The notes under the pieces: model-generated
Told to the model about the DNA's origin: nothing
The model's database searches: none
What the model saw: only the letters and a program-made list of their open reading frames with translations
Shown: piece by piece, positions 18,049 through 26,334 of the stretch
Layout: each line of letters begins with the position of its first letter
Numbering within the stretch: the first letter of the stretch is position 1
NCBI GenBank assembly: GCA_905478795.1
Contig: CAJQJX010000051.1
Span: 1-64,000 of the forward strand
DNA length: 64,000 bases
Reading direction: 5' to 3'
Origin: an uncultured Flavobacteriales bacterium
GTDB taxonomy: Bacteria; Bacteroidota; Bacteroidia; Flavobacteriales_D; Sanyastnellaceae
Translations under genes and position numbers: made by a program

Positions 18049-18485
18049 TTTTTGCGGGCGTAGATGTGGAGGGCGTGGTGGAGGATTTCTATGCCAAAGT
18101 GCTCCTCCAAGGTGGCCTTGATCTGCTGAATGCGGGGGTCGCAAAACTCAAGCACCTCTCCATTGTCCATGATGATGTGGTCGTGCTGCCGAGAGGGATA
18201 GCCCGGCTCATATTGGCTCTGCTCGCCAAAGCGGTGTTTGCGCACCAAACCGGCTTCGAGCAGCAGTTCAATCGTATTGTAGAGCGTGGCTCGGCTCACC
18301 TTGGCGCCACGCTGCTTCATGCGCTCCTGAAGGGCGTCCACATCAAAATGCCCCCCCCTGGCATAAATCTCCTCCAGCACAACAAAGCGTTCCGGTGTCT
18401 TCCGGTGCCCTCCATCGGCAAGGAAGGACTCCAGGCGCTCACGCACCTCCTCCAAAAGGGCAGGGTTAGCCGTGGATTCAGCCAT
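18045..18485 (-). CDS. Fur-family transcriptional regulator
   Basis: 146 residues. The winged-helix DNA-binding domain (RKTPERFVVLEEIYARGGHFDVD, SRATLYNTIELLLEAGLV) is followed by the dimer/metal domain with RQHDHIIMDNGEVLEFCDPRI and a C-terminal LEEHFGIEILHHALHIYARK, so the usual His/Asp/Glu regulatory ligands are present. The two CxxC pairs of structural-zinc Fur proteins are absent; only one Cys is seen. The gene overlaps the 3' end of hemB by eight bases and is coupled to the BNR gene downstream. It may control heme or metal genes, perhaps its own operon. The sequence cannot tell Fur, PerR and Zur apart. Confidence 0.88.
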   Translation of the reverse strand: MAESTANPALLEEVRERLESFLADGGHRKTPERFVVLEEIYARGGHFDVDALQERMKQRGAKVSRATLYNTIELLLEAGLVRKHRFGEQSQYEPGYPSRQHDHIIMDNGEVLEFCDPRIQQIKATLEEHFGIEILHHALHIYARKK

Positions 18486-19485
18486 GCTGCTGTTGGTACC
18501 AAGCCGCGTATTCAGGCGCGAAATAAGTCAGGATGATATCGGCTCCAGCACGGCGGATGGCACCAAGGACCTCCAGCATGCCCGCCTCAGCGTCGAGGAA
18601 TCCCGCTGCAGCACCGGCCTTCACGAGGGCGTATTCGCCGCTCACATTGTAAGCCGCCACCGGCAACGACGTGTGCTCTTTGACCGCGCGGATCACATCG
18701 AGGTAGGCCAATGCGGGCTTGACCATCACGATGTCCGCACCCTCCATTTCGTCCAGCTCCACCTCGCGCAAGGCTTCCGACACATTGGCAGGGTCCATTT
18801 GGTAGGTCTTCTTGTCTCCCGACTTGGGCGCACTGTCCAAAGCTTCGCGAAACGGACCGTAGAACGCACTCGCGTATTTGGCCGTGTAGGCGAGGATGCC
18901 CGTCTCATGGTACCCATTCTCATCAAGGGCCTCACGGATAACACCGATGCGGCCGTCCATCATGTCGCTCGGTCCAATCCAATCGAAACCAGCCTGAGCC
19001 TGCGCCACAGACATCCGGGCGAGAATGGGCAGGGTCGCCTCATTGTCAATCCGACCGTCCTCTGTCACCACACCGTCATGCCCATCTGAGCTGTACGGAT
19101 CCATGGCCACATCGCTCATCAAGCTGCACTCCGGAAAGCGCTCCTTGACATTGCGTGCGATGCGCAGGTAGAAGTTGTCGTCGGCCCAACTGTGGCTGGC
19201 GGTCTTGTCCTTTAAATGCTCTTCGACCGCCGGAAAGAGGCAGAAATTCCGGATGCCCAGGTTCCAAGACCGTTCGATCTCAGCGAGCAATTTGTCCTCG
19301 CTCAGCCGCGCCATCCCGGGAAGGCTGGCAATGGGCTCTTCGATACCCTGACCGTCGACGCAGAACAGCGGGTAAATCAACTGCTCGGGGTGCAAACGGC
19401 TCTCCCTTGCCAATCCGCGAATCGCAGCATTGCGCCGGTTCCGCCGTGGGCGGCTGGGTTGAAAAGGCAATCCAAAAGGATCCAT
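18478..19485 (-). CDS. hemB: porphobilinogen synthase (delta-aminolevulinate dehydratase)
   Basis: 335 residues, standard length. It condenses two 5-aminolevulinates to porphobilinogen in heme synthesis. The Schiff-base lysines lie in YTAKYASAFYGPFREA and MVKPALAYLDVI. The metal-site loop reads SDVAMDPYSSDGHDGVV, so the three zinc-binding cysteines of the zinc-type enzymes are replaced. This fits the magnesium/zinc-independent class. The start codon overlaps the stop of the His-rich lipoprotein gene (TAATG), and the 3' end overlaps the Fur-family gene, so the three are very likely co-translated. Confidence 0.97.
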   Translation of the reverse strand: MDPFGLPFQPSRPRRNRRNAAIRGLARESRLHPEQLIYPLFCVDGQGIEEPIASLPGMARLSEDKLLAEIERSWNLGIRNFCLFPAVEEHLKDKTASHSWADDNFYLRIARNVKERFPECSLMSDVAMDPYSSDGHDGVVTEDGRIDNEATLPILARMSVAQAQAGFDWIGPSDMMDGRIGVIREALDENGYHETGILAYTAKYASAFYGPFREALDSAPKSGDKKTYQMDPANVSEALREVELDEMEGADIVMVKPALAYLDVIRAVKEHTSLPVAAYNVSGEYALVKAGAAAGFLDAEAGMLEVLGAIRRAGADIILTYFAPEYAAWYQQQHG

Positions 19486-20018
19486 TATTCCACGATGCGT
19501 TGAAAGTCCGCTTTAAGGCTGTCCAAAGCAGTTTTGAGGGCCGCTTGAATTTCCAAGATCTCCGCATCGGTCAGGCCCTCTGGCAAAGTGGCTCCATGAT
19601 CGTGGTCGTGGTCATGCCCGCTGTGGTCATGGCCTTCGTGATCTGCATGGTCATGGCCCTCATGGTCATGGCTGTGATCGTGACCGGCATCGCCGTGATC
19701 ATGATTACAAGCTTGCCCCGGAATCTCCACCACCGTCTCAGACCAATCATGGAAACGCACATCAATACGGTCCAATTGGCCTTCCAACTTGGCCAGTTCT
19801 GCGGCCAACAAGGTGTCTCCCACCATCATCGCCGAATCGATTTGGCCTTCCAACGGCGCCATCGCCACCATCAATTCATCGTGGAGGTCTCCACTGATGC
19901 GCACCAATTGCTCGTGCAATTTTTTGGCCTCCTTGATGGCCTCGCTCTCCTGTGGGCCTCCACAAGAAGTAATCAGAACGGCAACGGCCAATGAGGCCAA
20001 CACTTTAATGAGCTTCAT
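19485..20018 (-). CDS. histidine/aspartate-rich lipoprotein, probable metal binder
   Basis: 177 residues. The lipobox VLITSC places the mature N-terminal Cys at residue 19. A helical, charged region follows. Then, at about residues 104-143, comes a dense run of HDH, GHDHS and DHEGHDH units with more than 15 histidines, resembling the flexible zinc- or nickel-loading loops of periplasmic metal proteins. A second helix ends the protein. The gene leads an operon with hemB and a Fur-family regulator, so metal buffering or delivery is a reasonable inference. I know no named family for it. Its start is fixed by a promoter box four bases upstream. Confidence 0.7.
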   Translation of the reverse strand: MKLIKVLASLAVAVLITSCGGPQESEAIKEAKKLHEQLVRISGDLHDELMVAMAPLEGQIDSAMMVGDTLLAAELAKLEGQLDRIDVRFHDWSETVVEIPGQACNHDHGDAGHDHSHDHEGHDHADHEGHDHSGHDHDHDHGATLPEGLTDAEILEIQAALKTALDSLKADFQRIVE

Positions 20019-20022
20019 GCTG

Positions 20023-20030
20023 CGAAATTA
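20023..20030 (-). promoter_or_regulatory. -7 box of the lipoprotein-hemB-fur operon
   Basis: Reading on the minus strand: TAATTTCG, then CAGC, then ATG. The box sits in the last codons of yidD and ends four bases before the start codon, implying a leaderless message. Confidence 0.55.
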
Positions 20031-20300
20031 ACCCGCATCCTGCTGCCCACCACCGGCTTCACCCTTGTTAGGTCTTGCGGGCACTGGATCATACCCTGAT
20101 GGCCCCCACGGATGGCACTTGGAAATCCGCCGAATCCCGAGCCACAGCCCGCGGATTGGGCCCCATTCGCGCAAAGCTTGAATCATGTAAGCCGAACACG
20201 TTGGCTCATGGCGACAGTTCTTCCCGAGCCATGGCGACAACAACAATTGATAGGCGCGAACGCAGAAAATGAGGGCAGCTGAAAAGGCCCTACCGATCAT
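20028..20300 (-). CDS. yidD: membrane protein insertion efficiency factor YidD
   Basis: 90 residues. A small, amphipathic, membrane-associated protein that assists YidC-dependent insertion. Family signature: SPWLGKNCRHEPTCSAYM plus ISKCHPWGPSGYDPVP, with the conserved cysteines. Its ATG overlaps the folA stop as ATGA. In most bacteria yidD sits next to rnpA and rpmH; here it closes a thyA-folA operon, while rpmH lies alone at 45688-45855. Confidence 0.95.
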   Translation of the reverse strand: MIGRAFSAALIFCVRAYQLLLSPWLGKNCRHEPTCSAYMIQALREWGPIRGLWLGIRRISKCHPWGPSGYDPVPARPNKGEAGGGQQDAG

Positions 20301-20824
20301 GAAGCCGTGGCTTCCATGGCGATCCGATCGTAGCGACAGACTTCAAAAGCGCACTCATTGCGTTCATCGGCCACATGCCTAAACATGGGCTGCGCGTTCC
20401 ACTGCACAGCATCAAAATCCGGGAACCAGGTATCCCCCTCGAAAGCCTTTTCTACGTGGGTCAGGTACATCGTATCGACGACGCCAGCTTCCAGCGCCAA
20501 GCGATAAATCTGGGCCCCGCCAATGATAAATGCCTCCTCTTCACCCGACTCGCGGGCAAGGTCTAGGGCTGACGCCAACGAAGCACACGTCATGGCACCT
20601 TCAGCCGAGTAGGCCTCATCCCTTGTCAAGACAATGTTGGGGCGACCAGGCAGCGGGCGGAACCGTTCCGGGATGCTCTCCCAATTCTTGCGGCCCATGA
20701 TCACATGACGGCCCTTCGTCGTCGTTTTGAAAAACGCCATGTCATCGCGCAACGTCCAAATCAGGTCGTTGTCCTTGCCGATGACACCGTTGGCCGCAAC
20801 CGCCGCAATGAGAGAGACACGCAT
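20297..20824 (-). CDS. folA: dihydrofolate reductase
   Basis: 175 residues. It reduces dihydrofolate with NADPH to regenerate tetrahydrofolate used up by thymidylate synthase. Family blocks are AAVAANGVIGKDNDLIW, HVIMGRKNWESIPERFRPLPGR, EEAFIIGGAQIYRLALE and the C-terminal strand pair. It lies 18 bases after thyA and is coupled to yidD downstream. The thyA-folA order is a classic functional pair. Confidence 0.97.
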   Translation of the reverse strand: MRVSLIAAVAANGVIGKDNDLIWTLRDDMAFFKTTTKGRHVIMGRKNWESIPERFRPLPGRPNIVLTRDEAYSAEGAMTCASLASALDLARESGEEEAFIIGGAQIYRLALEAGVVDTMYLTHVEKAFEGDTWFPDFDAVQWNAQPMFRHVADERNECAFEVCRYDRIAMEATAS

Positions 20825-20842
20825 GCTACAGAAGTGAATACG

Positions 20843-21637
20843 TTAGACGCTCACGGCGGCTTTTATGTGCGGATGCGGGTCATAGTTGACCAACTCGAAA
20901 TCCTCGCCGCGGAAGGCAAAAAGGTCCTTGACGTCCGGATTGATGCGCATCGTCGGCAGAGCGCGGGGCTCCCGGGACAACTGCTCGTGCGCTTGATCAA
21001 CATGATTCAAGTACAGGTGCACGTCCCCAAAAGTGTGGACGAAATCACCAGGCTCTAAGTCGCACACCTGTGCCACCATCATGGTAAGCAGCGCATAGGA
21101 ACTGATGTTGAACGGAACACCAAGGAAGGTGTCTGCGGAGCGTTGGTAGAGCTGGCAATTCAGCCGGCCATCCTGCACATGGAATTGGAACAGGCAATGG
21201 CAGGGGGGCAACGCCATCTCCTCAATAAAAGAGGGGTTCCAAGCACTGACCACATGACGGCGGCTGTACGGGTTGTTTTTAATGCGATCGACAAGCTCAA
21301 CAATCTGGTCCGTGTGGCCGCCACCCGGGTTGGGCCAAGACCGCCATTGATAGCCGTACACGGGCCCGAGATTCCCATCCTCATCGGCCCACTCATCCCA
21401 AATGCGCACCCCGTTTTCCTGGAGGTAAGCGATGTTGGTGTCGCCTTGCAGAAACCACAGGAGTTCGTGGATGATGCTGCGCAGGTGGAGCTTTTTGGTG
21501 GTGAGCACAGGAAAGCCTTCCGAGAGGTCGAACCTCATCTGGTGACCAAACAGACCGAGTGTGCCGGTTCCAGTGCGGTCCGGGCGCTCTTTCCCCTCAT
21601 CGAGGAGCTTTTGCAACAGGTCGAGATACTGACGCAT
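20843..21637 (-). CDS. thyA: thymidylate synthase
   Basis: 264 residues, matching the E. coli-type enzyme. It methylates dUMP to dTMP using methylenetetrahydrofolate. Seen are the folate/phosphate block [19 protein letters not shown], the catalytic cysteine in [12 protein letters not shown], the dUMP block [20 protein letters not shown] and the C-terminal [12 protein letters not shown] -7-like box ends four bases before the ATG, so the thyA-folA-yidD message is predicted to be leaderless. Confidence 0.98.
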   Translation of the reverse strand: MRQYLDLLQKLLDEGKERPDRTGTGTLGLFGHQMRFDLSEGFPVLTTKKLHLRSIIHELLWFLQGDTNIAYLQENGVRIWDEWADEDGNLGPVYGYQWRSWPNPGGGHTDQIVELVDRIKNNPYSRRHVVSAWNPSFIEEMALPPCHCLFQFHVQDGRLNCQLYQRSADTFLGVPFNISSYALLTMMVAQVCDLEPGDFVHTFGDVHLYLNHVDQAHEQLSREPRALPTMRINPDVKDLFAFRGEDFELVNYDPHPHIKAAVSV

Positions 21638-21641
21638 GAAC

Positions 21642-21649
21642 CGAAGGTA
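21642..21649 (-). promoter_or_regulatory. -7 box of thyA
   Basis: Minus strand reads TACCTTCG, GTTC, ATG. The box-to-start distance is four bases. No convincing -33 TTG is visible. Confidence 0.5.
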
Positions 21650-21672
21650 GCACGGAGGCGGACCGGTTCAGC

Positions 21673-22833
21673 TCAATGTGCGTGAACTGTGGAAATGTGG
21701 TCGCGTAGAGCGAGGGCGCGTTGCTCAGCGGCATCAGGGGAGTCGGCCAACACGGTGATGTGGCCCATCTTCCGGCCCTCGCGGACCGTGGCCTTGCCGT
21801 AGAGGTGCGGGTGCAGTCCGGGTTCGGCCAGCGCCGCCGCCAAGCCGCTGTAGAGCGGAACGCCATTGGCGCCCTCTCCGCCGATCAGGTTGAGCATGGC
21901 TGCTGCCGAACGCTGGGCAGTGTCGCCCAGAGGCAGGCCAAGGATGGCGCGAAGGTGTTGTTCGAATTGAGACGTTCCGCAGGCCTCGATGGTGTGGTGG
22001 CCTGAATTGTGGGCGCGGGGGGCCACCTCATTGACCAGGATCCTGCCCCCTTTGTCGAGGAAAAGCTCCACCGCCAAAAGGCCGACAAAATCCATGGCCT
22101 CGACAACCGACAAGGCTACGCGGCGGGCCTCGGCTTCTACAGCCTCAGAAATGCGCGCCGGAGCGACGAGGTAATCCACCAAGTTGAGCGCGTTGAACAC
22201 CGACTCGACCACAGGGTAAGTTTTAACCTCCCCTGTTGTGGAACGCGCCACAATCACACTCAACTCCTTCTCAATGTCTACCGCGTCTTCAAGAAGCGAA
22301 GGCGCATCAAAAGCATACCGCGCGTCTTCTTCCGTGCGAATCACCTGAACACCGCGACCGTCGTAACCGCCCGTTCGCAGCTTTTGCACCACGGGCAGTC
22401 CCCTGGACAACACCTCGGCGCGGCCATCTTCAATCAAAACGAAATCAGATGTCGGAATGCCGTGATCTGCATAGAACTGCTTTTGCGTCCCCTTGTCTCG
22501 GATGAGGGCGAGGTGCGACGGGTCCGGCAAAACCTGAACGCCCATCGCTTTGAGCGCAGTCAGCCCTTCAGTACTGACGTTTTCAATCTCCACCGTCACC
22601 ACATCCAAATTGCGCCCCCAAGCAATTACCGCTTCGGCGTCATTCAAATCACCCTGCGTAAACTGATGGGCAATGCGGGCGCAGGGACAATGCGGGTCTG
22701 GATCGAGCACTTCGATGCGCAGGTCCAAGTTCAGGGCCGCTTGGATGGTCATCCGGCCCAGCTGGCCTCCACCCAAAAAACCCATCCTCATGTCGGGCCC
22801 AAAGGCCAAATCATCCTGCTGTCCTGCTGCCAT
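21673..22833 (-). CDS. purK: 5-(carboxyamino)imidazole ribonucleotide synthase
   Basis: 386 residues from ATG 22833. This ATP-grasp enzyme uses ATP and bicarbonate to N-carboxylate aminoimidazole ribonucleotide in purine synthesis. Family blocks are MGFLGGGQLGRMTIQAA, VQKLRTGGYDGRGVQVI and VNEVAPRAHNSGHHTIEAC. The Rossmann start would also fit ATG 22791, but a TATCTTAG box four bases before 22833 favours the longer form. It is divergent from a small barrel gene with only 33 bases between the start codons. thyA follows 35 bases downstream, behind its own box. Confidence 0.96.
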   Translation of the reverse strand: MAAGQQDDLAFGPDMRMGFLGGGQLGRMTIQAALNLDLRIEVLDPDPHCPCARIAHQFTQGDLNDAEAVIAWGRNLDVVTVEIENVSTEGLTALKAMGVQVLPDPSHLALIRDKGTQKQFYADHGIPTSDFVLIEDGRAEVLSRGLPVVQKLRTGGYDGRGVQVIRTEEDARYAFDAPSLLEDAVDIEKELSVIVARSTTGEVKTYPVVESVFNALNLVDYLVAPARISEAVEAEARRVALSVVEAMDFVGLLAVELFLDKGGRILVNEVAPRAHNSGHHTIEACGTSQFEQHLRAILGLPLGDTAQRSAAAMLNLIGGEGANGVPLYSGLAAALAEPGLHPHLYGKATVREGRKMGHITVLADSPDAAEQRALALRDHISTVHAH

Positions 22834-22837
22834 GATG

Positions 22838-22859
22838 CTAAGATACCGGTGTAAATTCG
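22838..22859. promoter_or_regulatory. back-to-back -7 boxes of purK and the divergent barrel gene
   Basis: Minus strand: TATCTTAG (22845-22838), CATC, ATG of purK. Plus strand: TAAATTCG (22852-22859), GAGCATC, ATG at 22867. Any -33 element of each promoter would fall inside the other gene's coding start, so the two polymerases should exclude each other. Confidence 0.5.
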
Positions 22860-22866
22860 GAGCATC

Positions 22867-23445
22867 ATGCGGTATGTTGTTCTCATCTGTTGTCTAGGAA
22901 TGTCATGGGCCACAAATGCCCAAAACGAATGGTGGTTTGATTCCGAGGAGCGCGAAAGGGAAATCACAGGTGTAGACAAGCGAGAATTCACGGAACGGTC
23001 TTTCAAAGAGCGGCTCACGTTCGGGGGCAATGGCGCATTGCAACTTGGAAACAATACCCTGATTGGTCTTTCTCCCCAAATTGGATACCGGCTCAATCAA
23101 GACCTCATCGTTGGCGTGGGCAGCACCTATTACTTCCAAAGATTAAAGCAGGCTTTCGGCAACATCGACAACGAGATTTATGGTGGCAACGTCTTTGCAC
23201 GGCACCGCTTGGTCACCCGGATTTTTGCGCACGCTGAATGGGAACACGTGAACCAGCAATCCGGAGCTTTTATTGAACCCCCCACTCGCAGGTGGGACCA
23301 GCTACTTTGGCTCGGAGTCGGCTACTACCGGGGACTCAGCGACCGGCTGGGCGCAGGTTTCACAATACTTTACGATGTGACGGAGAACCCGGCCAGTCCT
23401 TATGACAACCCCACTTTCCGAGGCGGCTTGAGCCTGGGATTCTAA
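22867..23445 (+). CDS. small outer-membrane beta-barrel protein
   Basis: 192 residues. Signal peptide MRYVVLICCLGMSWATNA is followed by NEWWFDSEEREREITGVDK. The rest alternates polar and hydrophobic residues with strand-ending aromatics (GLSPQIGYRLNQDLIVGVG, LGVGYYRGLSDRLGAGFTI) and ends GGLSLGF, as expected for an eight-to-ten-strand barrel. I cannot assign a family or a substrate. It is transcribed alone, divergently from purK; 52 bases separate it from the MscS gene. Confidence 0.7.
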   Translation: MRYVVLICCLGMSWATNAQNEWWFDSEEREREITGVDKREFTERSFKERLTFGGNGALQLGNNTLIGLSPQIGYRLNQDLIVGVGSTYYFQRLKQAFGNIDNEIYGGNVFARHRLVTRIFAHAEWEHVNQQSGAFIEPPTRRWDQLLWLGVGYYRGLSDRLGAGFTILYDVTENPASPYDNPTFRGGLSLGF

Positions 23446-23497
23446 AAACGAGGCATTTCATAGGAATGGCGCATTTTGCAGTCCCATTCACAACGCT

Positions 23498-24562
23498 ATG
23501 GAAATCCTCCAGAACACTTTTCTCGGCAATACACTCGAGCACTGGCTGATCGCACTTGCTTGGGCCATTGGAGGCATCATTGTCGCCCGTTTGCTCTACA
23601 AAATTGTAGGCAACATCGCCCGCCGCATCACCTCAAAAACCCGCTCTAACCTCGACGATCTCATCGTCGACAAGTTGGAAGAACCGCTGGTACTGGCGCT
23701 CACCATCATTGCTTTGAGGACCGCATATGGGCAGTTGACCTTCGGCGACGGGGTCGACCATTTTGTCGATGCCGCCATGAAAGTGGCCTACGCCTTGAAC
23801 GTAACATGGGGCATTGCGCGCTTGGTAGACGCCGTCATCCTGAACTTCTTTGTACCGTTCACCCTAAAAAAGGAGAGCAGTATGATGGACCAGTTCGGTC
23901 CCATCCTCCGCAAGGGACTGCGCTCGAGCATTTGGGCGTTTGGACTGATCCTCGCCCTCAACAATGCTGGCTATGATGTCGGCGCTTTGATTGCCGGATT
24001 GGGCATTGGAGGTTTGGCGTTGGCCATGGCCGCCAAGGACTTTGTCTCCAACATGTTCGGGGGCATTACCGTATTTGTGGACCAGCCCTTTAAAGTGGGG
24101 GACCGCATCCAAATCTCCGGCTACGACGGTACCATTGAAGAAATCGGATTGCGGTCGACGCGCCTTCGCACCCTGGCGGGTCGGATAGTCATCATTCCCA
24201 ATTTCAAATTCACAGACTCCTTTCTGGAGAACGTTACCATTGAACCTTCCCGCAAAGTGTCACTCACCCTTGGACTCACCTATGACACCACCCCTGAGCG
24301 GGTCCAAGAGGCCATGGGCATATTGGGGCAAATCGTGGCAGAGCGTTCCGATACCATTGAGCCCGACCCCACCATTTGGTTCGAGAGTTTTGGCGACTTT
24401 TCGCTGAACATCAAGATGTTGTATTACGTCAAGAAAGAGGGCCATTGGGCCAACGACCCCAGCGCCGTCAACTTAGAAGCACTCAAGCGCTTCAATGCCG
24501 CCGGACTCGACTTTGCCTTCCCCACCCAAACACTCCTGACCCCCGACGTCGCCAAAGACTAA
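23498..24562 (+). CDS. MscS-family mechanosensitive ion channel
   Basis: 354 residues. Three or more N-terminal membrane segments lead into the pore-lining helix GLGIGGLALAMAAKDFVSNMFGG and the beta domain FVDQPFKVGDRIQISGYDGT, then the cytoplasmic cage with RTLAGRIVIIPNFKFTDSFLENV. It releases osmolytes on hypo-osmotic shock at the inner membrane. It converges with ruvC, leaving nine bases between the stops. Confidence 0.95.
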   Translation: MEILQNTFLGNTLEHWLIALAWAIGGIIVARLLYKIVGNIARRITSKTRSNLDDLIVDKLEEPLVLALTIIALRTAYGQLTFGDGVDHFVDAAMKVAYALNVTWGIARLVDAVILNFFVPFTLKKESSMMDQFGPILRKGLRSSIWAFGLILALNNAGYDVGALIAGLGIGGLALAMAAKDFVSNMFGGITVFVDQPFKVGDRIQISGYDGTIEEIGLRSTRLRTLAGRIVIIPNFKFTDSFLENVTIEPSRKVSLTLGLTYDTTPERVQEAMGILGQIVAERSDTIEPDPTIWFESFGDFSLNIKMLYYVKKEGHWANDPSAVNLEALKRFNAAGLDFAFPTQTLLTPDVAKD

Positions 24563-24571
24563 GGGTTTTGC

Positions 24572-25186
24572 CTATCGGGTGCGGCCGGGGTTTTCGCGGA
24601 CAAAGGCGGCCCAGCCGCCGCCTTTTCCGCCGAGGGTGGGCGTGCCCATTTCGTAGAGGTGGCAGAGGGCCACTGCAAGGCCATCGGTAGCATCCAAGTG
24701 GCGTGGCATGTCCGCATCGGGAATATTGAGGGTGCGCTGAACCATTCCGGCGACCTGTTCCTTTGATGCTGCGCCCGACCCTGTGATGGCCTGCTTGACA
24801 CGGCGCGGAGCGTATTCTGCCACGGGAACGTCACGAACGAGGGCTGCAGCCAACGCCACACCTTGAGCGCGGCCCAGCTTGAGCATGGACTGCACGTTTT
24901 TACCAAAGAAGGGCGCCTCCACAGCAAAATGGTCGGGGGCATGGGCTTCGATCAGGCCCGCACATCGGTCATGTATTCGGCGCAGCTTGAGAGCAGGGTC
25001 TTTGACCTTGGCCAAGTGGAGCGCCCCCATCTCCAAGAGTTCCACCCGATTGCGGGACCAAGCTCGGACCACACCGTATCCCATAATGGTCGTTCCTGGG
25101 TCTATGCCTAAAATGATGGTAGGTCCGCCTTGCACGTTCACAAGGTGGCACCGAACAGACACAAGTTGACTACCGGAAAGCACCAT
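24572..25186 (-). CDS. ruvC: crossover junction endodeoxyribonuclease RuvC
   Basis: It resolves Holliday junctions as a dimer working with RuvAB. The four acidic positions are visible: GIDPGT, VEAPFFGKN, and HLDATDGLAVAL with two Asp. From ATG 25186 the product has 204 residues, with about 25 more at the N-terminus than usual; in-frame GTG codons at 25141 and 25135 would give a normal length and are good alternatives. No promoter box stands before 25186. The C-terminal tail is glycine-rich and poorly conserved. Confidence 0.93.
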   Translation of the reverse strand: MVLSGSQLVSVRCHLVNVQGGPTIILGIDPGTTIMGYGVVRAWSRNRVELLEMGALHLAKVKDPALKLRRIHDRCAGLIEAHAPDHFAVEAPFFGKNVQSMLKLGRAQGVALAAALVRDVPVAEYAPRRVKQAITGSGAASKEQVAGMVQRTLNIPDADMPRHLDATDGLAVALCHLYEMGTPTLGGKGGGWAAFVRENPGRTR

Positions 25187-25317
25187 TTACATGAAAACCA
25201 ATAACAAAGGGTGTGAAAATCATTCGAAGCAGAACTGGTGCTCTACGTCTACAAATTATAAGGATTAAAAGAATAGTATAATCTGTGTGTTTGGACGTCT
25301 CATTGTAGCTTTACAGA
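25187..25317 (+). promoter_or_regulatory. AT-rich intergenic region with promoter of the flippase-like gene
   Basis: Much poorer in GC than its surroundings (about 37% in 25201-25260). TAGCTTTA (25306-25313) followed by CAGA and then the GTG at 25318 repeats the box-N4-start arrangement seen elsewhere in the window. TTTG at 25290 is too close to be a good -33 element. Confidence 0.45.
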
Positions 25318-26334
25318 GTGTCTATGGCATCCAAAACATCCGCTACACTTGGCCAAAAGCTAGGTAGAACACACCAGAAGCAGCGGCCCTTGAATTGGGG
25401 TCTGCCGACCTCTGTGCAGTGGGGTCTTTTGTTCTTTTTGCCGCTTGTGTTTTGCGGGTTTTGGCTCTACGCAAAATTGTCCAGCCTGCCATCAGGAGCT
25501 TGGGAGTGGACCATCTATTCAGGCGCCCTTTTTGCGGCCGTTGCCTTGGTTCCCATCAATTGGTGGCTGGAGTCTTTTAAATGGGCAGAGTTGATGCCTT
25601 GGGCCCGCATGCCGCGACGCATGAGGGAGGTCCTCTATGGAACCGCATGGAGTATGATTGGCCCCTTCCGATTGGGCGCTGGTGTAGGTCGGGTTGCCGC
25701 TGTCCGAACCAGCGAACGCAATATGGCCATCCGCGCTTTTGCGACGGCCAGCGTTGCCCAATGGTGGTGCACGATTACAGCAGCGGCCTTTGGATTGCTG
25801 TGCATGCACTATTTCCTGGCAGGAAGCTCCGTCTTGTTCCTCTCCGCCGTCTCCCTCTGCCTCTACCTTGGGTGGAGCCCCAAATTTTGGTTGTACCTCC
25901 GGAACAAACCCTGGATGGGGGATTGGGGAAAGAGCCGGAAAATCCCAGTCATTAGGAGAAAGCGGGCGCTGTCATTGAGCGTTCTACGCTTTCTGGTAAT
26001 GGTCAGTCAATTCATACTCACGTTAAACGCCTTCGGGCACTTGTCTTCTTGGGGCCATGATATCGATCGATTCTATGCTCAAGGACAAGGCGCTGTTCTC
26101 ACATGGGGAATGACCAGCTTAGCCCCCATGCCCGCTTTTGGCGACCTTGGAATTCGAGAAGCCGCAGCCTTGTTTGTCATTGAAGCACCCACCGCTGCAG
26201 ACACAACAGCCATAGTTGGGGCCACTTTGACACTGTGGATCATCAACCTGTTTATTCCTTCCGTAGTCGGGTTGGTCTGGCACGCCATTGCATGTCGTGA
26301 ACGCAAAGGTTTCCTGTCGAAATTGGAGGCGTGA
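25318..26334 (+). CDS. UPF0104/LPG-synthase-TM-like integral membrane protein
   Basis: 338 residues starting at GTG 25318 (ATG 25324 is two codons in). At least seven hydrophobic segments are visible. The block TSLAPMPAFGDLGIREAAALFV matches the conserved GG-x-G-x-REA motif region of the UPF0104 / lysylphosphatidylglycerol-synthase transmembrane family, thought to flip or host lipid-linked substrates. The soluble MprF domain is absent. The stop overlaps the glycosyltransferase start as GTGA, so the two are probably translated together and act on the same lipid or glycan. Confidence 0.75.
   Translation: MSMASKTSATLGQKLGRTHQKQRPLNWGLPTSVQWGLLFFLPLVFCGFWLYAKLSSLPSGAWEWTIYSGALFAAVALVPINWWLESFKWAELMPWARMPRRMREVLYGTAWSMIGPFRLGAGVGRVAAVRTSERNMAIRAFATASVAQWWCTITAAAFGLLCMHYFLAGSSVLFLSAVSLCLYLGWSPKFWLYLRNKPWMGDWGKSRKIPVIRRKRALSLSVLRFLVMVSQFILTLNAFGHLSSWGHDIDRFYAQGQGAVLTWGMTSLAPMPAFGDLGIREAAALFVIEAPTAADTTAIVGATLTLWIINLFIPSVVGLVWHAIACRERKGFLSKLEA

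Noticed and set aside
19590-19700. Repeated CATGGTCATG-type bases read as a DNA repeat array
   Set aside because: The repetition is codon-level and explained by the His/Asp-rich protein segment; no spacer-repeat structure, so not CRISPR.
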